Below, one piece after another: positions 1-9,318 of a stretch of DNA of 64,000 nucleotides. The DNA comes from Thiohalocapsa sp963695445 (lineage in GTDB: Bacteria > Pseudomonadota > Gammaproteobacteria > Chromatiales > Chromatiaceae). The notes under the pieces were generated by a model that searched no databases, was not told where the DNA came from, and was given only the letters and a program-made list of their open reading frames with translations. A program made the translations under genes and the position numbers. The stretch spans positions 310,001 through 374,000 of the forward strand of contig CAVOGV010000038.1 in the NCBI GenBank assembly GCA_963695445.1. The letters run 5' to 3'. Positions within the stretch are counted from its first letter, which is position 1, and each line of letters starts with the position of its first letter.

Positions 1-1074
1 GACGGCCGCCGCCACAAACCGCTAGAGGGGCGCTTCCACAAGCTGCTGCGCCGTCTCGACAAGACGCTGGACGCGGAACGTGAACGCAATCGGGCATTTC
101 GCCAGGACCTGATCACACGCATGCAGGCCCTGGTCGACGAGTCAGACCTGCATCGCGCCATCGACATCGCCAAAGACTTGCAGCAGCAGTGGCACACGAC
201 CGTGCCCGGTCGCCAGCGCGACGAAAACGCGCTGTGGCAGACGTTCCGTGCCGCCAGCGATGCGGTGTTCGCGCGCAGGGCCGCGCAGCACGAGGCCAAG
301 ACCACCGAACTTCACGAAAACCAGGCCGCGCGCGAGGCTATCTGCAACGAACTCGAGAAACTTGCCGAACAGACCGGGGAGATTGGTGAACTGCGCTCCG
401 GCTTCCGGGCGCTCGAGACTCGCTGGCAAGACACCGACGGTCTGCCGCTGCCACGGCAGGCGGCACAGACGTTACAACGCCGCTGGCGCTGCGCTCAGGC
501 TGCCGTGCAAGAGCAACTGCAACGGCTGGAAGAGGCCGAGCGATGGGCTGCGATCGGGCGGCTACAACAGCGCGCGGACTTTTGCGATACCACCGCTCGA
601 CAACTGCTCGCCGATGCGGACGCCACCGATGCCAACACCTTGCGCGACCGTTGGTCCGCACTCGACGCCGTCGATGATCCGGTAGCCGCGAAAAGGCTCG
701 ATGAGGCCTTCTCGCAGGTCGTCGACGCCGCCACCGATGCGGAGGCACGCAGTCAGCTGGAACGACTCATGGCCGACAACGCCGAACATCGGTTGAACCT
801 ATGTTTACACCTGGAAATTTCGGCCGGAGCCGAGTCGCCCAAAGAACTGCAGCAGCAGCGCATGGAATTGCAGGTCAGTCGCCTGCGAGACAGCATGGGA
901 GGCCGCATCGGGGATAACGCCGAGGCTGACCCGCTCGCCGACGCCTCAACGTTGCTGCGGGGCTGGTACCTGTGCGTCCCCTCCGCGGTCGTCGACGGGC
1001 TCGATGGCCGCTTCGCGCGCGCCAAGCAGGCATTGACCGGCACCGAGCCCGCCGGCGCCCCTGTCAATACTTGA
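1..1074 (+). CDS. DUF349-domain protein, C-terminal part
   Basis: The reading frame is open from the first base of the window, so the true start lies upstream; the ATG at 121 is internal. The product is a long, almost wholly helical, Glu/Arg/Gln-rich protein with repeated ~65-residue units of the DUF349 type, each with a conserved Trp in a helix (for example QQQWHTTVPGR). No signal peptide or membrane segment is visible in the part present. DUF349 proteins are widespread in proteobacteria and have no settled biochemical role. The gene ends inside the 3' end of the convergent redoxin gene, sharing 11 bases. Family assignment is fairly sure; function is unknown. Confidence 0.8.
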   Translation, partial: DGRRHKPLEGRFHKLLRRLDKTLDAERERNRAFRQDLITRMQALVDESDLHRAIDIAKDLQQQWHTTVPGRQRDENALWQTFRAASDAVFARRAAQHEAKTTELHENQAAREAICNELEKLAEQTGEIGELRSGFRALETRWQDTDGLPLPRQAAQTLQRRWRCAQAAVQEQLQRLEEAERWAAIGRLQQRADFCDTTARQLLADADATDANTLRDRWSALDAVDDPVAAKRLDEAFSQVVDAATDAEARSQLERLMADNAEHRLNLCLHLEISAGAESPKELQQQRMELQVSRLRDSMGGRIGDNAEADPLADASTLLRGWYLCVPSAVVDGLDGRFARAKQALTGTEPAGAPVNT

Positions 1075-1678
1075 CGGAACAGCCGTATGGCCGGCTCACG
1101 GCCATCTGCACCGGCTTACCCGCGGCACGGTCCGCCATGGCCAGGCGCACATAGTTTGCGGCACCAGGAATATCGGCCTGGTCGGTGGTGGGTTTGTCAT
1201 CGATGCCGCCCATGTAGACGAGGGCCCCCTCTTCGTCGATGAGGAACATGTGCGGCGTGGTACGTGCACCATAGGCCGTGCCAACGGCGCCGTCCGAGTC
1301 GAGCAGCACCGCGCTCGGGGCCGCATCGCGTGACGCAGTCAACTCGTCTGCCTGTGTCGGGCTGACGTGCCCCTGTTTTCCAGGCGCCGACGAGATCACC
1401 GACAACCAGACGTAGCCGGCATCGGTCGCTTCCCGTTGCAGCGCCTGCATGTTGCCGGAACCGTAGTGCTTGACCACGTAAGGACAGTCGTGATTCGTCC
1501 ACTCCAGGATCACTGGACTACCCTTCAGCGACGCCAGGGACCATTCCTTGCCGCTGCTGTCGGTCGCGGTGAATGGGGGCGCCGGCTGCCCGATCTCCGG
1601 TGCCGCGCGGGCAACGCCAGCACTAACCAGGGCTCCAAGAGCTGCGGCCGCCAAGATGCGGGACTTGCGATGGAACAT
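1064..1678 (-). CDS. Exported thioredoxin-like redoxin
   Basis: A 204-residue protein with an N-terminal signal peptide (residues 1-25, ending ARA) followed by a redoxin/AhpC-TSA fold. The active-site helix reads NHDCPYVVKHYG, with one Cys at about residue 65 in place of a CxxC pair; a second Cys lies near the C-terminus (PYGC). The pattern matches the 'thioredoxin family protein' group with a DCPYV motif. It probably acts in the periplasm as a peroxidase or thiol carrier; that is inferred from the fold. TTPHMFLIDE carries the conserved cis-Pro region. The 3' end overlaps the DUF349 gene tail to tail. Confidence 0.85.
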   Translation of the reverse strand: MFHRKSRILAAAALGALVSAGVARAAPEIGQPAPPFTATDSSGKEWSLASLKGSPVILEWTNHDCPYVVKHYGSGNMQALQREATDAGYVWLSVISSAPGKQGHVSPTQADELTASRDAAPSAVLLDSDGAVGTAYGARTTPHMFLIDEEGALVYMGGIDDKPTTDQADIPGAANYVRLAMADRAAGKPVQMAVSRPYGCSVKY

Positions 1679-2354
1679 CGGACTTCTCCTCGTTTGTGAT
1701 GTGGTCGGTAGACATCGAGAGTAAGAGCGTGTTGTCGCTCACTTTGTTCCGCGGAGATTTCTCAGAGTGTTCTGCGCTGAACCTACCGGACTCGTCCATC
1801 GCTGTTGCGAGTGCCTAGAGTGCAGCGCGGTTCAGCCGGTCCTAATGGCAGCAATCGGCCATTTCGGACTTCGGCGTCGTTTCAGCGAGTGTCCGCAAAG
1901 AACTCCCAAGCGGGCTTGCGCTTGTAACAGATGCGCAAGCCTGCTCAAGCGGCATTGTCCAACCCGTGCTCAACATCCGGTGGAACAGGAAACAAGCTAC
2001 CAATTGGCATTGCCGCCGGACACCATTGGAAATGCGCTTCTCTTGTTTCGGTGATTCCGGTTTGAACCGGGCGACGGGTCTCGAAGAAAAAGCGTTCGCT
2101 GCACAGTCACGCACCCGTACAGGTTGCCATGTTCGAAGAAAGCCCTCAGGTGCGCGGACTGCCCGCGCAATGCGCGCATTGCGCACACGCCTGAACAAGG
2201 CAGCATCGTGCGTCTGCCGATGGACGGTGCCCTCGGGAGCGCGGTTCACTCTCAGAATCATGCCTGGCCCCGAGGCGCTGCCGCCTTGGGCCGTCACCCA
2301 AGGCCGAACCGCACATCACCAACTGCTGCGACCAAATGCGTAGGAGCGTCAACG
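1679..2354. other. Intergenic stretch with inverted repeats
   Basis: No convincing gene. Two strong dyads stand out. A 12-bp stem with one mismatch pairs 1910-1921 with 1933-1944. A perfect 20-bp palindrome, GCGCAATGCGCGCATTGCGC, lies at 2165-2184. The open frames here lack ribosome sites and family features. Confidence 0.5.
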
Positions 2355-2777
2355 ATGCCTTCCGTGAAGTCTCAGCATGTGGGCGATATGATCTTCGAGA
2401 CCCAGGTCGGGAATCATTCGATTCTCAATGACGTACCGCCAACGCCGGAATGGGGCGGCAAGGGCCGCCATCCGACACCGCCGGACTACTTCGTCGCGTC
2501 GCTGTCATCCTCTATCGCCGCGTTCGTGCAGCAGTACTGCGCGCAGACGGGTGTCGATGCCAGCGGCATGTTCGTCGAGATCCACTATGAGAAGGGAACA
2601 AACCCGGCGCATCCCAAAGAGCTGATAGTCGATAGTCACTTGCCTAGCGCCGACGTCGGCGCACGAGCCGAGGCCATCAAGCGTGTCTCTGGGCACTGCA
2701 CCGTCCACGAGACCATATCCAAGATGCAGGCGCTGTCTATCAATGTCCACGACAAGACGGGGCAAGTGAGCGGCTAG
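2355..2777 (+). CDS. OsmC family protein
   Basis: A 140-residue OsmC/Ohr-fold protein. The ATG at 2355 follows a TAGGAG ribosome site; longer in-frame starts upstream add low-complexity sequence and are rejected. The central helix PPDYFVASLSSSIAAF has Ser where many OsmC proteins have the first catalytic Cys. The second motif, GHCTVHETI, keeps Cys115, and Cys62 lies nearby in the helix. A classical peroxidase role is therefore uncertain. It stands alone, without an obvious operon partner. Confidence 0.8.
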   Translation: MPSVKSQHVGDMIFETQVGNHSILNDVPPTPEWGGKGRHPTPPDYFVASLSSSIAAFVQQYCAQTGVDASGMFVEIHYEKGTNPAHPKELIVDSHLPSADVGARAEAIKRVSGHCTVHETISKMQALSINVHDKTGQVSG

Positions 2778-2941
2778 CGGTCGCCTGAGAGGTTGTCGCA
2801 ACGTGCGGGGGCCACCCATCGTCGCGGCGGCTTCGGCTCTATGCCACAGTGCCGCCGCGACGATACGTACGCGCCTTTGACTTACAAAAAGACACCGGCC
2901 TTTGCTGCGCTCTTCATTGCCGACAGCAGCGGCTACCTGGG

Positions 2942-3754
2942 CTACCGCGATGCCACCCGGACGTTCCCCGCCCGATCAATGGTGACACCCGTGCTGATCT
3001 TCCGTTCGGTTGGTCCAGCGGCAACGTTATGCCCAGCCTGCTGCCATTCTGCGATGCCGACCGGCAGCACCCGCACCGCGTGACAGCCCCAGTCCACTAG
3101 TTGCCGAGCCGCGTCGTCGCTGCCCTCGCCGTAGACGACGATGGACGCCTTGGGAGCGGACGGGAAGCGTTCTCTGCTCGCTGGGAGCTGCGCGAGCGGG
3201 ATGTTGACGGCGCCGCGGATATGGCCCGCTGCGACGGTGCCCGCCTCGCGGACATCTAGGACAATGACGCCAAGGTTCTCGTCGATCGCACGGCGCAGCC
3301 ACTGGGGCTCGGTGACGCTGGGCTCGGTCTTGGTCCAGTCCGCGAAGCCGAGCGGATAGATCTTCGCGTCGGTGTAGCCCAACTGCTTCACCCTTAGGGA
3401 AGTCGTCGGTCCCAGGCAGCCGCCCGGACCATAGAGCACCACCGGCGCGCTGCGGTCCTCCGGCAGGCGCTTTGGATAACCGGCCACCGCAGGCGCCGGC
3501 ATGGACATGGCGCCGGGCACATGGGCCGCCTGGTACATCGGTGTCGGCCGCACGTCCAGCACCGTCACCGACGGATCGTCCAGCGCGGCCTTGAAGGCGG
3601 CTTTGGAGAGCTTCTCGCCGCCGGCAATGGTCTTGGCAATGTCGAAGCGCACGATGGACGTGGCATGCTCGCGGCCGCCTCTGTCCTCGGAAGTGACCAG
3701 GAAGCCCTTGCGCTTGTATTTCTGGAGGTCCGCGACGGAGTCGACTTTCTTCAA
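2942..3754 (-). CDS. Two-domain rhodanese-like protein
   Basis: A 270-residue protein with two rhodanese domains. The first (about 50-150) has VTVLDVRP and an active-site loop with Cys113 (YGPGGCLGP). The second (about 165-255) has VIVLDVREAG, but its loop reads VVYGEGSDDA with no Cys, so it is probably structural. Rhodaneses transfer sulfane sulfur; here only domain one could do so. The first possible start after the upstream in-frame TGA is a TTG at 3754. There is no signal peptide, so either TTG is used or the gene has lost its 5' end. Confidence 0.75.
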   Translation of the reverse strand: MKKVDSVADLQKYKRKGFLVTSEDRGGREHATSIVRFDIAKTIAGGEKLSKAAFKAALDDPSVTVLDVRPTPMYQAAHVPGAMSMPAPAVAGYPKRLPEDRSAPVVLYGPGGCLGPTTSLRVKQLGYTDAKIYPLGFADWTKTEPSVTEPQWLRRAIDENLGVIVLDVREAGTVAAGHIRGAVNIPLAQLPASRERFPSAPKASIVVYGEGSDDAARQLVDWGCHAVRVLPVGIAEWQQAGHNVAAGPTERKISTGVTIDRAGNVRVASR

Positions 3755-4214
3755 TACCGTGTCGCGGGACGATCCTCAACGGGCTTAGGCTGAGAAAGTG
3801 GAAGCAGACCTTCGATCTCGGGTCCCGTGCGGCAGGTGTGTCTCAACATCACGACCTTGGGATTTGCCCGGACCGGGGGATGCGGTTGCGCTGGTTGTTG
3901 TTATCTCCTATGAGGACAGACGTGCGATCCTTTGTTGACCATTTCATCTATGGCTGCACAGTCGGCGCCTAAGGGCCAACTTTCGATGGGGCAGCGGTTG
4001 TAATCGCGCTAGCCAAAATACGCTATGGTCTTTAGGCAGTCTCGTCGGTTGGTCTGGATTACACCCGCCGAACAACGCGCCCGACAAATTCTGGGAAACA
4101 TGGTCACTGCCTGGGATGAGCGCCGCATAGAGATTCAGACAGGCATGCAGGCCGAACGTGCGGGTCCAGACACCCGTGGGTTGGGCCAGGTCACCCCGCC
4201 GCAAAGGACTCAGT
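3755..4214. other. Intergenic stretch, nothing recognised
   Basis: About 460 bases between the rhodanese gene and the GTPase gene. Short open frames are present on both strands but none resembles a known protein or has a good ribosome site. Confidence 0.4.
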
Positions 4215-5645
4215 TCAGAAGAAAGTCTTACGCTTCGGTCCCTCGGACCCGACGCCTTCGACCAGCCGCGGACGGCGCGGCTCTGGTTCAGGGAACATCG
4301 CCGGGCGATCCTGCTCCGACGCGGGTGCTGGCGCCTCGTTATCACGCATGGCGTTGTAGAGTTCGCTCCGAAGCTGCGGGATTAGCTTGCCCGTCAATTC
4401 CTCAAGGTGTTCGCGGTCGTCCCAACGCATCTTCTCGAACGACTGGAGACCGCGCTTTTCAGCAACCTCGCGGGCGCGTGGGCTGACCTCTTCCCACATC
4501 CTGCGCAGGTCCTCCGCCCGGTCGCGCAACAGCAACTCTCGATCATGCTGCTCTTCGAAGATCTGGTCAAAGCGAGCAATCAGACGCCGTTTGGTCCGCG
4601 GGAGCGCTATGTACCCGATAAATACGAAAGCCAGGACTGCGGCAAATGCAATCCCTGGCAACGCCACAACCATGCCCGTGGCAAGTGCGGCAGCGCTAAG
4701 CCCGCCCAGGAGCAGGATTGTGAATCCTACCCAGCGCGCGCGGACCGATCTTAACCTGTTGGCGGCCTCGCCGATCACCATCGCGTGCAGCCGGAGCCGC
4801 TCAGCATAGGCCTGGATCTGTGTGATCTGGTTGTCCATCCGCCGGGTTGGGGCACGGCGTAGCTCGCCGATCAGGTCGTTGCGCGCCTTCTCGAAGTCCT
4901 CCATCGGTAGGCGCGACTTCGGCTTGTCGGCCAGCGGTACAAAGGTGGTATAGATCATCGGCAAGTCTTTGCGCGGGATCACCTTTCCTAGGTTCCAGCA
5001 GAGAGCCCCGTAGGCCCGCGCGAAGTCGTGCAAGCTCTGGAACTGGTCCACCTTGTTCAAGACGATCAGCATCTTATGATCGATGCCCGATAAGGACTCG
5101 CGGAAGACTTGAAGTGTTTCGCCCGTCGTCCCAGGCTTGTCCGGATCAAAGAAGACCATCACAAGGTCGGCTCGTTCGGCGAACCAACGCACCACGCCAG
5201 GGAAGTCAAAACCACGCCCCCGCTCGGTTATCGCCTCATCGATCATGCCGGGGCTGTCGATCAGCGTCACCGTTTGCAAAAGTTCAGCGGGGCGCAGCTT
5301 CAGCCGCACATGCGAAACAAGTTGGTCGCCAAAGTGCCGGAGCCCCTCATAGGGTAAGTCGGGATTACCAACGACGGCCGGCCCGTCTCGCTCGGTCGCG
5401 GTCGTGCCATGAGTGATGATTGTGAACCCGTCGTCCGTAGGGGCAACCCCAGTGGTCTGAACGTCGTCGCCCAGAAGATGGTTGACGAATGTGGATTTCC
5501 CCGATGAATGATTGCCCAAGAGCAAGACTTGCGGCGGCCGACGCAACTCGCCCACAGTGGGGGGACGTCGGAACATGAATTCCTTTGCCAGTGGGTCGAG
5601 AAGGTCGTCGTAGAAGCTACGGACCCGGTTCGCAAATTTGTCCAT
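4215..5645 (-). CDS. Dynamin/EHD-like membrane GTPase
   Basis: A 476-residue dynamin-superfamily GTPase. The G1 P-loop GNHSSGKST is at about residues 44-52, G3 is DSPGMIDEA and G4 is NKVDQF. A hydrophobic hairpin of two membrane segments follows at about 310-352. Past it comes a charged helical region and a Pro-rich tail. EHD-type proteins remodel or tether membranes; the substrate membrane here is unknown. ATG 5645 is chosen over the adjacent GTG 5648. The gene appears monocistronic. Family assignment is good, cellular role open. Confidence 0.85.
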   Translation of the reverse strand: MDKFANRVRSFYDDLLDPLAKEFMFRRPPTVGELRRPPQVLLLGNHSSGKSTFVNHLLGDDVQTTGVAPTDDGFTIITHGTTATERDGPAVVGNPDLPYEGLRHFGDQLVSHVRLKLRPAELLQTVTLIDSPGMIDEAITERGRGFDFPGVVRWFAERADLVMVFFDPDKPGTTGETLQVFRESLSGIDHKMLIVLNKVDQFQSLHDFARAYGALCWNLGKVIPRKDLPMIYTTFVPLADKPKSRLPMEDFEKARNDLIGELRRAPTRRMDNQITQIQAYAERLRLHAMVIGEAANRLRSVRARWVGFTILLLGGLSAAALATGMVVALPGIAFAAVLAFVFIGYIALPRTKRRLIARFDQIFEEQHDRELLLRDRAEDLRRMWEEVSPRAREVAEKRGLQSFEKMRWDDREHLEELTGKLIPQLRSELYNAMRDNEAPAPASEQDRPAMFPEPEPRRPRLVEGVGSEGPKRKTFF

Positions 5646-6042
5646 CACGTGTTGCTAAAGGGGATGAAGAGGCGAAGTAGAGGGTATGTGGGTAGGGATC
5701 GGAAATCCAAGCCGATGGGCGCGGTCGCAAGCGTCGAACCGCAGCGGTCGGCTAGGAACTGCGTTGGAGTGCGAGTCGGTTTTGGTCGGCTCCTGCCCGC
5801 TATCGGGGTCCGCGCTTCTCCGCCGACGCGGTCCGTAGTGTTCGTGCCGTCCGTTACGCGGTAGATTCTGGGCGAGCCCTGCGGCAGCATGGGGTCGCCG
5901 CACGATAGCTGCTGAGAGGACCGACGCTCCGTATGGCCGAGCTATTCACGATTTATGCGCGGGTTTGCTCAGCCGCTAACAGGAGTATCCAAGCGAGTCG
6001 GCTTGCCTCTTGTCTTTCGCGGATAAGAGATCTAAGCGACCA

Positions 6043-6150
6043 TGGCGGCTCACCGATCTGAGTGAGAATTCGCTCGACGGGCGCGGCCTCGGTGATGAAG
6101 GCGATGATACGCATGTCCGCGTCGCAGTTGGGACAGACCAGGGGCAAAGG
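6043..6150 (-). pseudogene. IS91-family transposase C-terminal scrap
   Basis: Read on the minus strand, this stretch encodes LVCPNCDADMRIIAF, ITEAAPVERILTQIGEP. This is the hallmark C-terminal zinc-knuckle and helix found near the end of IS91-type Y2 transposases. Nothing upstream or downstream continues the transposase. It stops exactly where BLUF-like sequence begins on the other strand (6151), which suggests an insertion followed by deletion. Recognition is by motif memory and rests on about 36 codons. Confidence 0.55.
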
Positions 6151-6261
6151 CTGCGGAATTTCAGCGAGGAGGACTTCAATGCCGACTACCTCGGTCGGCA
6201 GACCGCGATCGTGCGAAGCCTGATGGATCATTTTCGGCGCCAGCGCCTCAAGACCATCGAC
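6151..6261 (+). pseudogene. BLUF-protein C-terminal remnant
   Basis: The plus frame reads LRNFSEEDFNADYLGRQ then a segment ending SLMDHF. This aligns with LKSFAASDFNYDYLIGH and ALMDRY in the intact BLUF protein at 8367-8963: the L-x-x-F, DFN, DYL and LMD positions agree. The photoreceptor core itself is absent. The frame runs on without a stop into psiE, but psiE has its own ribosome site, so this piece is more likely a truncated neighbour than a functional domain. Confidence 0.5.
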
Positions 6262-6294
6262 CAGAGCGAACTCGGTGCGGACGAAGAGGACCGC

Positions 6295-6798
6295 ATGATG
6301 AATATCCTGCATCGGATCATCCGCGGGGCAGTCCGGGTCCTTGCGGTACTCATGGCGATCACCATCCTCTGGGGAGTGGTTGACGTCGGCGAATCGCTCT
6401 ACCGTCGACTCTTCATGCCAGCGGTTCAAGACTTCGGCGTGCGCGAGATGGTCGTGACCTTCGGCGCCTTCCTGGCGGTGCCGATCGCGATCGAGATCTT
6501 TATGAACATTACCTTGTACCTTCGGGATGATGTGGTACACGTCCGATTAGTCATCGCGACAGCGCTCATGGCGATCGCCCGGAAGGTCAGCGTCTTCGAC
6601 TTTGAGAAGCTGCAGCCGACGTCCTTCCTAGCCACCGCGGCGGTCGTCTTGGCGCTTGGGCTGGTCTACTGGCTGATGGGCCGAAAGACGGTCCTAGGTG
6701 CACGGTTAAAGCGACCCGATAATGCCGTTAGCAACGGGAGTCAGCCGCAAAGGCTCGCGCCAAGACATGCCCCGATAGGCCAACAGACGCCCACGTAA
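6295..6798 (+). CDS. PsiE-family membrane protein
   Basis: A 167-residue protein of the phosphate-starvation-inducible PsiE family. It has four hydrophobic segments: AVRVLAVLMAITILWGVV near the start, a second at about 48-66, a third around 85-100 and a fourth near 115-130. Conserved family positions DVGESLYR and FDFEKLQPT are visible. The start is set by AGAGGA just before the paired ATGs at 6295 and 6298; the longer frame from 6010 picks up transposon and BLUF scraps. The biochemical role of PsiE is unknown. No Pho-box was identified. Confidence 0.75.
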   Translation: MMNILHRIIRGAVRVLAVLMAITILWGVVDVGESLYRRLFMPAVQDFGVREMVVTFGAFLAVPIAIEIFMNITLYLRDDVVHVRLVIATALMAIARKVSVFDFEKLQPTSFLATAAVVLALGLVYWLMGRKTVLGARLKRPDNAVSNGSQPQRLAPRHAPIGQQTPT

Positions 6799-7082
6799 TC
6801 GAGATCTCGATCTGCGCCGGAGCGTCGGACAGGCGATCGACGCTCCCGCAAGAAGCGAGCGGTTGTTCAACCTCCCCGCGCGTGTTTTGCCTATTGCCTT
6901 CGTCTGCTTTGAACAGCATCTGTTTGCCATAGAGATGAGCGGCCTGCCGTTTGCGATATCCCTACTCATTGCAAAGTGCCGCTAACCGGGTCGAGCGCGT
7001 CGCGGAACTTGGCCCCGCTCCGGACCGAATCGATGCGCGTCACTCTCGGTCCGGCCGGCTCAGCTGCACTTGGAGAAAGCAC

Positions 7083-7700
7083 ATGCAGATTCTAGAAATA
7101 CTTCGTCCGTCGAACAAGAAGGCATTGATCATCGCCGCGGCCTTGTTCGCCCCAGCCGTCGCCCTGTCGTCGGAAACCGGGCCACGCACCGAGGCCGTCG
7201 GTTCGTCTAACAGTTCGGTGCAGGTGCCGGGGCAAACGGCATTCGCCAACCAAGGGTCCACCCTCAAGAACAACCGCTTTACCTGGGACGGTTTCGTTGC
7301 GGACGTTCTCGGAAATCGGCTGATCAGCGCAGTCGACGAACCCGTCTCCGTCGAATTCTTCACGAGTCTCTTCCGGGCAAACAGTTGGGGCTCGATACCC
7401 CGCGACGCTGGGCCCTATACGCTCTTCCTTCCGGTCGACAGCGCCTTTTTGCGACGCTCCGGAGAGGACATCGACGCGCTAGTCCACAACCCCGAAGCAT
7501 TGCGGACATTAGTTGGCGCGCATATCGTCTCAGGCAGACTGACCGGAGCAGAGCTACGGCTTGGCGGAACGTTCCTTTCCTGGAGCGGCGCCAAGATCGC
7601 GGCAGGCTCGAGCGGAACCCCGTCTGTCAATGGCGCAGCCGTTATCGGCACGACAGAGTTTGAACATGGAGTCGTGCACTTTATCGATCGCTTGTTGTAA
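7083..7700 (+). CDS. Secreted fasciclin (FAS1) domain protein
   Basis: A 205-residue protein with a signal peptide (about 1-29), then a short linker and one FAS1 domain (about 70-205). The FAS1 H1 motif is visible as GPYTLFLPVDSAF and the H2 end as GVVHFIDRLL. FAS1 domains mediate adhesion or protein contacts outside the cell; no ligand is known here. ATG 7083 is preceded by GGAGAAA at a good distance, so the longer frame from 6951 is rejected. The protein is probably periplasmic or cell-surface. Confidence 0.8.
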   Translation: MQILEILRPSNKKALIIAAALFAPAVALSSETGPRTEAVGSSNSSVQVPGQTAFANQGSTLKNNRFTWDGFVADVLGNRLISAVDEPVSVEFFTSLFRANSWGSIPRDAGPYTLFLPVDSAFLRRSGEDIDALVHNPEALRTLVGAHIVSGRLTGAELRLGGTFLSWSGAKIAAGSSGTPSVNGAAVIGTTEFEHGVVHFIDRLL

Positions 7701-8366
7701 GGGCGGACTAGCCGCAATCGTGGCGCGGGGGTTCTAGGCACGCTGATTCATTGCCCTCCTGCCGGAACCAGCACGGATTTCGAAATTGCCATTGCCGAAA
7801 GCCCCCATTCTCAGGCGCTTGGGGCAATTGAAAATGGCGGCACGTCTCTGGACCGCAAGAAACGCAAATCGATCAGAATCTCTCTAGGAAAACCCGTCGC
7901 ACGCGATGCAGTTTCCGTTCTGACCTCGAGGCGGAGGAATCTGAGCCCGCCGATGGAATCGGTATGGACTCCCGGCAACAACAGTCACTCCTTGGAGATG
8001 GTAATGGGTTTCGAACGACAGATCGCGTGGTGGGTGGCGTCGATCGAGCAGACCGATCTTGGGTACGTCTACGTGCGGCTATTTGCCGACGCCCCCCTCG
8101 ACGTCCGTCATGCAATGATCGATCGATTTGGGAAAGCAACGGTCTTTCTCCCACCACGACAGCCGAAACCGCTTGCCGCGTGAGCGCAAGACCACCGTCG
8201 GAGTCGAACGGTTGCGGTCGAAGCTAGGGCAAGTCGGAGATTGCGCAAGCCAAGGTCACAGAATCTCGGTTTCAGCAGCGGTGGCGCAAACCAGCCGTTC
8301 CGGCTCTGACTATGCCGGTCAGAGTTGACGCAAGACGCCAGCGGCAAGACAACTGCCCCCGTGCTG
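7701..8366. other. Intergenic stretch with one weak small frame
   Basis: About 670 bases between the fasciclin and BLUF genes. A 76-codon plus frame at 7953-8183 (ASIEQTDLGYVYVRLFADAP...) has some coding look but no clear ribosome site and no recognised family. I do not call it as a gene. Confidence 0.35.
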
Positions 8367-8963
8367 TCATTTCGGACGCACACTCGCGATGGTAGCATCA
8401 CACATGTCCAGCAGCGCGTCGCTGCACTCTCCGCGCCGCGCCGCCTCCGTGAGACCCTCGAGCGCCAATCGCGTGACCTGCGCCAAGGCGGCCATGAGGT
8501 GCTCGATCACCTTGTCTTTCGCATTGATCTCGCCGATGAGTTCGTCGAAGTGCGGTTCGCGATATCGGTCCATCAGCGCTGTGATGACCGGTTCGTGGCC
8601 GATGAGGTAGTCGTAGTTGAAATCGGACGCGGCGAAGCTCTTGAGCCCCTCTACCTTCCAGTAACCTTCGTCCGAAATCCGCTCGAAGGCCATGCTCCAA
8701 TCCGCATACTCTCGACGTGATATCGATCGGCGGCTCAGGAGCTTGATCTTCTGGTGACGCGGATCGGCCCAGATCGTAGCGATCAAATCGTCAATAACCT
8801 GCTCTTCGCCTTCAATGGCTTGTAAGAATTTGCCGTTGCCATAAAGCAGCATGCCCGTCACGCCCTGAGCGGCGTTATTCCTGCGGCATTGCATGAGTAG
8901 TGCCAGCAGCTGCTCCGCAGAGATCGGGTTAGCGACGCCACTGACATATGACACTTGTATCAT
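8367..8963 (-). CDS. BLUF-domain blue-light sensor
   Basis: A 198-residue protein with a BLUF flavin photosensor at 1-95 and a helical C-terminal extension (about 100-198). All residues needed for the BLUF photocycle are present: Tyr6 (SYVS), Asn30 (RRNN), Gln48 (KFLQAIEG), Trp89 and Met91 (DWSMAF). The start at 8963 (MIQVSYVSG) matches the usual BLUF N-terminus; ATG 8975, four codons upstream, is also possible. There is no attached EAL, cyclase or kinase domain, so signalling must go through a partner or the helical tail. No partner gene is adjacent. Confidence 0.88.
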   Translation of the reverse strand: MIQVSYVSGVANPISAEQLLALLMQCRRNNAAQGVTGMLLYGNGKFLQAIEGEEQVIDDLIATIWADPRHQKIKLLSRRSISRREYADWSMAFERISDEGYWKVEGLKSFAASDFNYDYLIGHEPVITALMDRYREPHFDELIGEINAKDKVIEHLMAALAQVTRLALEGLTEAARRGECSDALLDMCDATIASVRPK

Positions 8964-9318
8964 CGGATTTCTCATGTTCGTTGGGACGTTGAAGTCCAGC
9001 CGCGCGCTGATACATCGCGCAGACGAGGGATCCAAGCGACGAAGCCGCGGGATGGCGACGCCGACACTTGTCTGCGGAGACACGCTGGACCCTGCCATTA
9101 GTCGTCCTTGGGCGGAAACAATGCTTAGGCTCCGTACTTTTGGTTGTCGAGCTTGTCCCTGCGGTAAACGGCAGCCAAGCCTAAGGCGCGCCATCGACGC
9201 CGGATCGCGAGTCCTCTAGCGGCTGGCGCCGACGAATTGCGGACGGCATCGGTGGGGCCGTCCAGATGCGCCAGCGCCGGCCAGATCGTCTCAATTACAT
9301 GTCCGCGACTTTCGCGCA

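Noticed and set aside
7953..8183. 76-codon frame between the fasciclin and BLUF genes
   Set aside because: No ribosome site, no family, short length; coding look alone is not enough.
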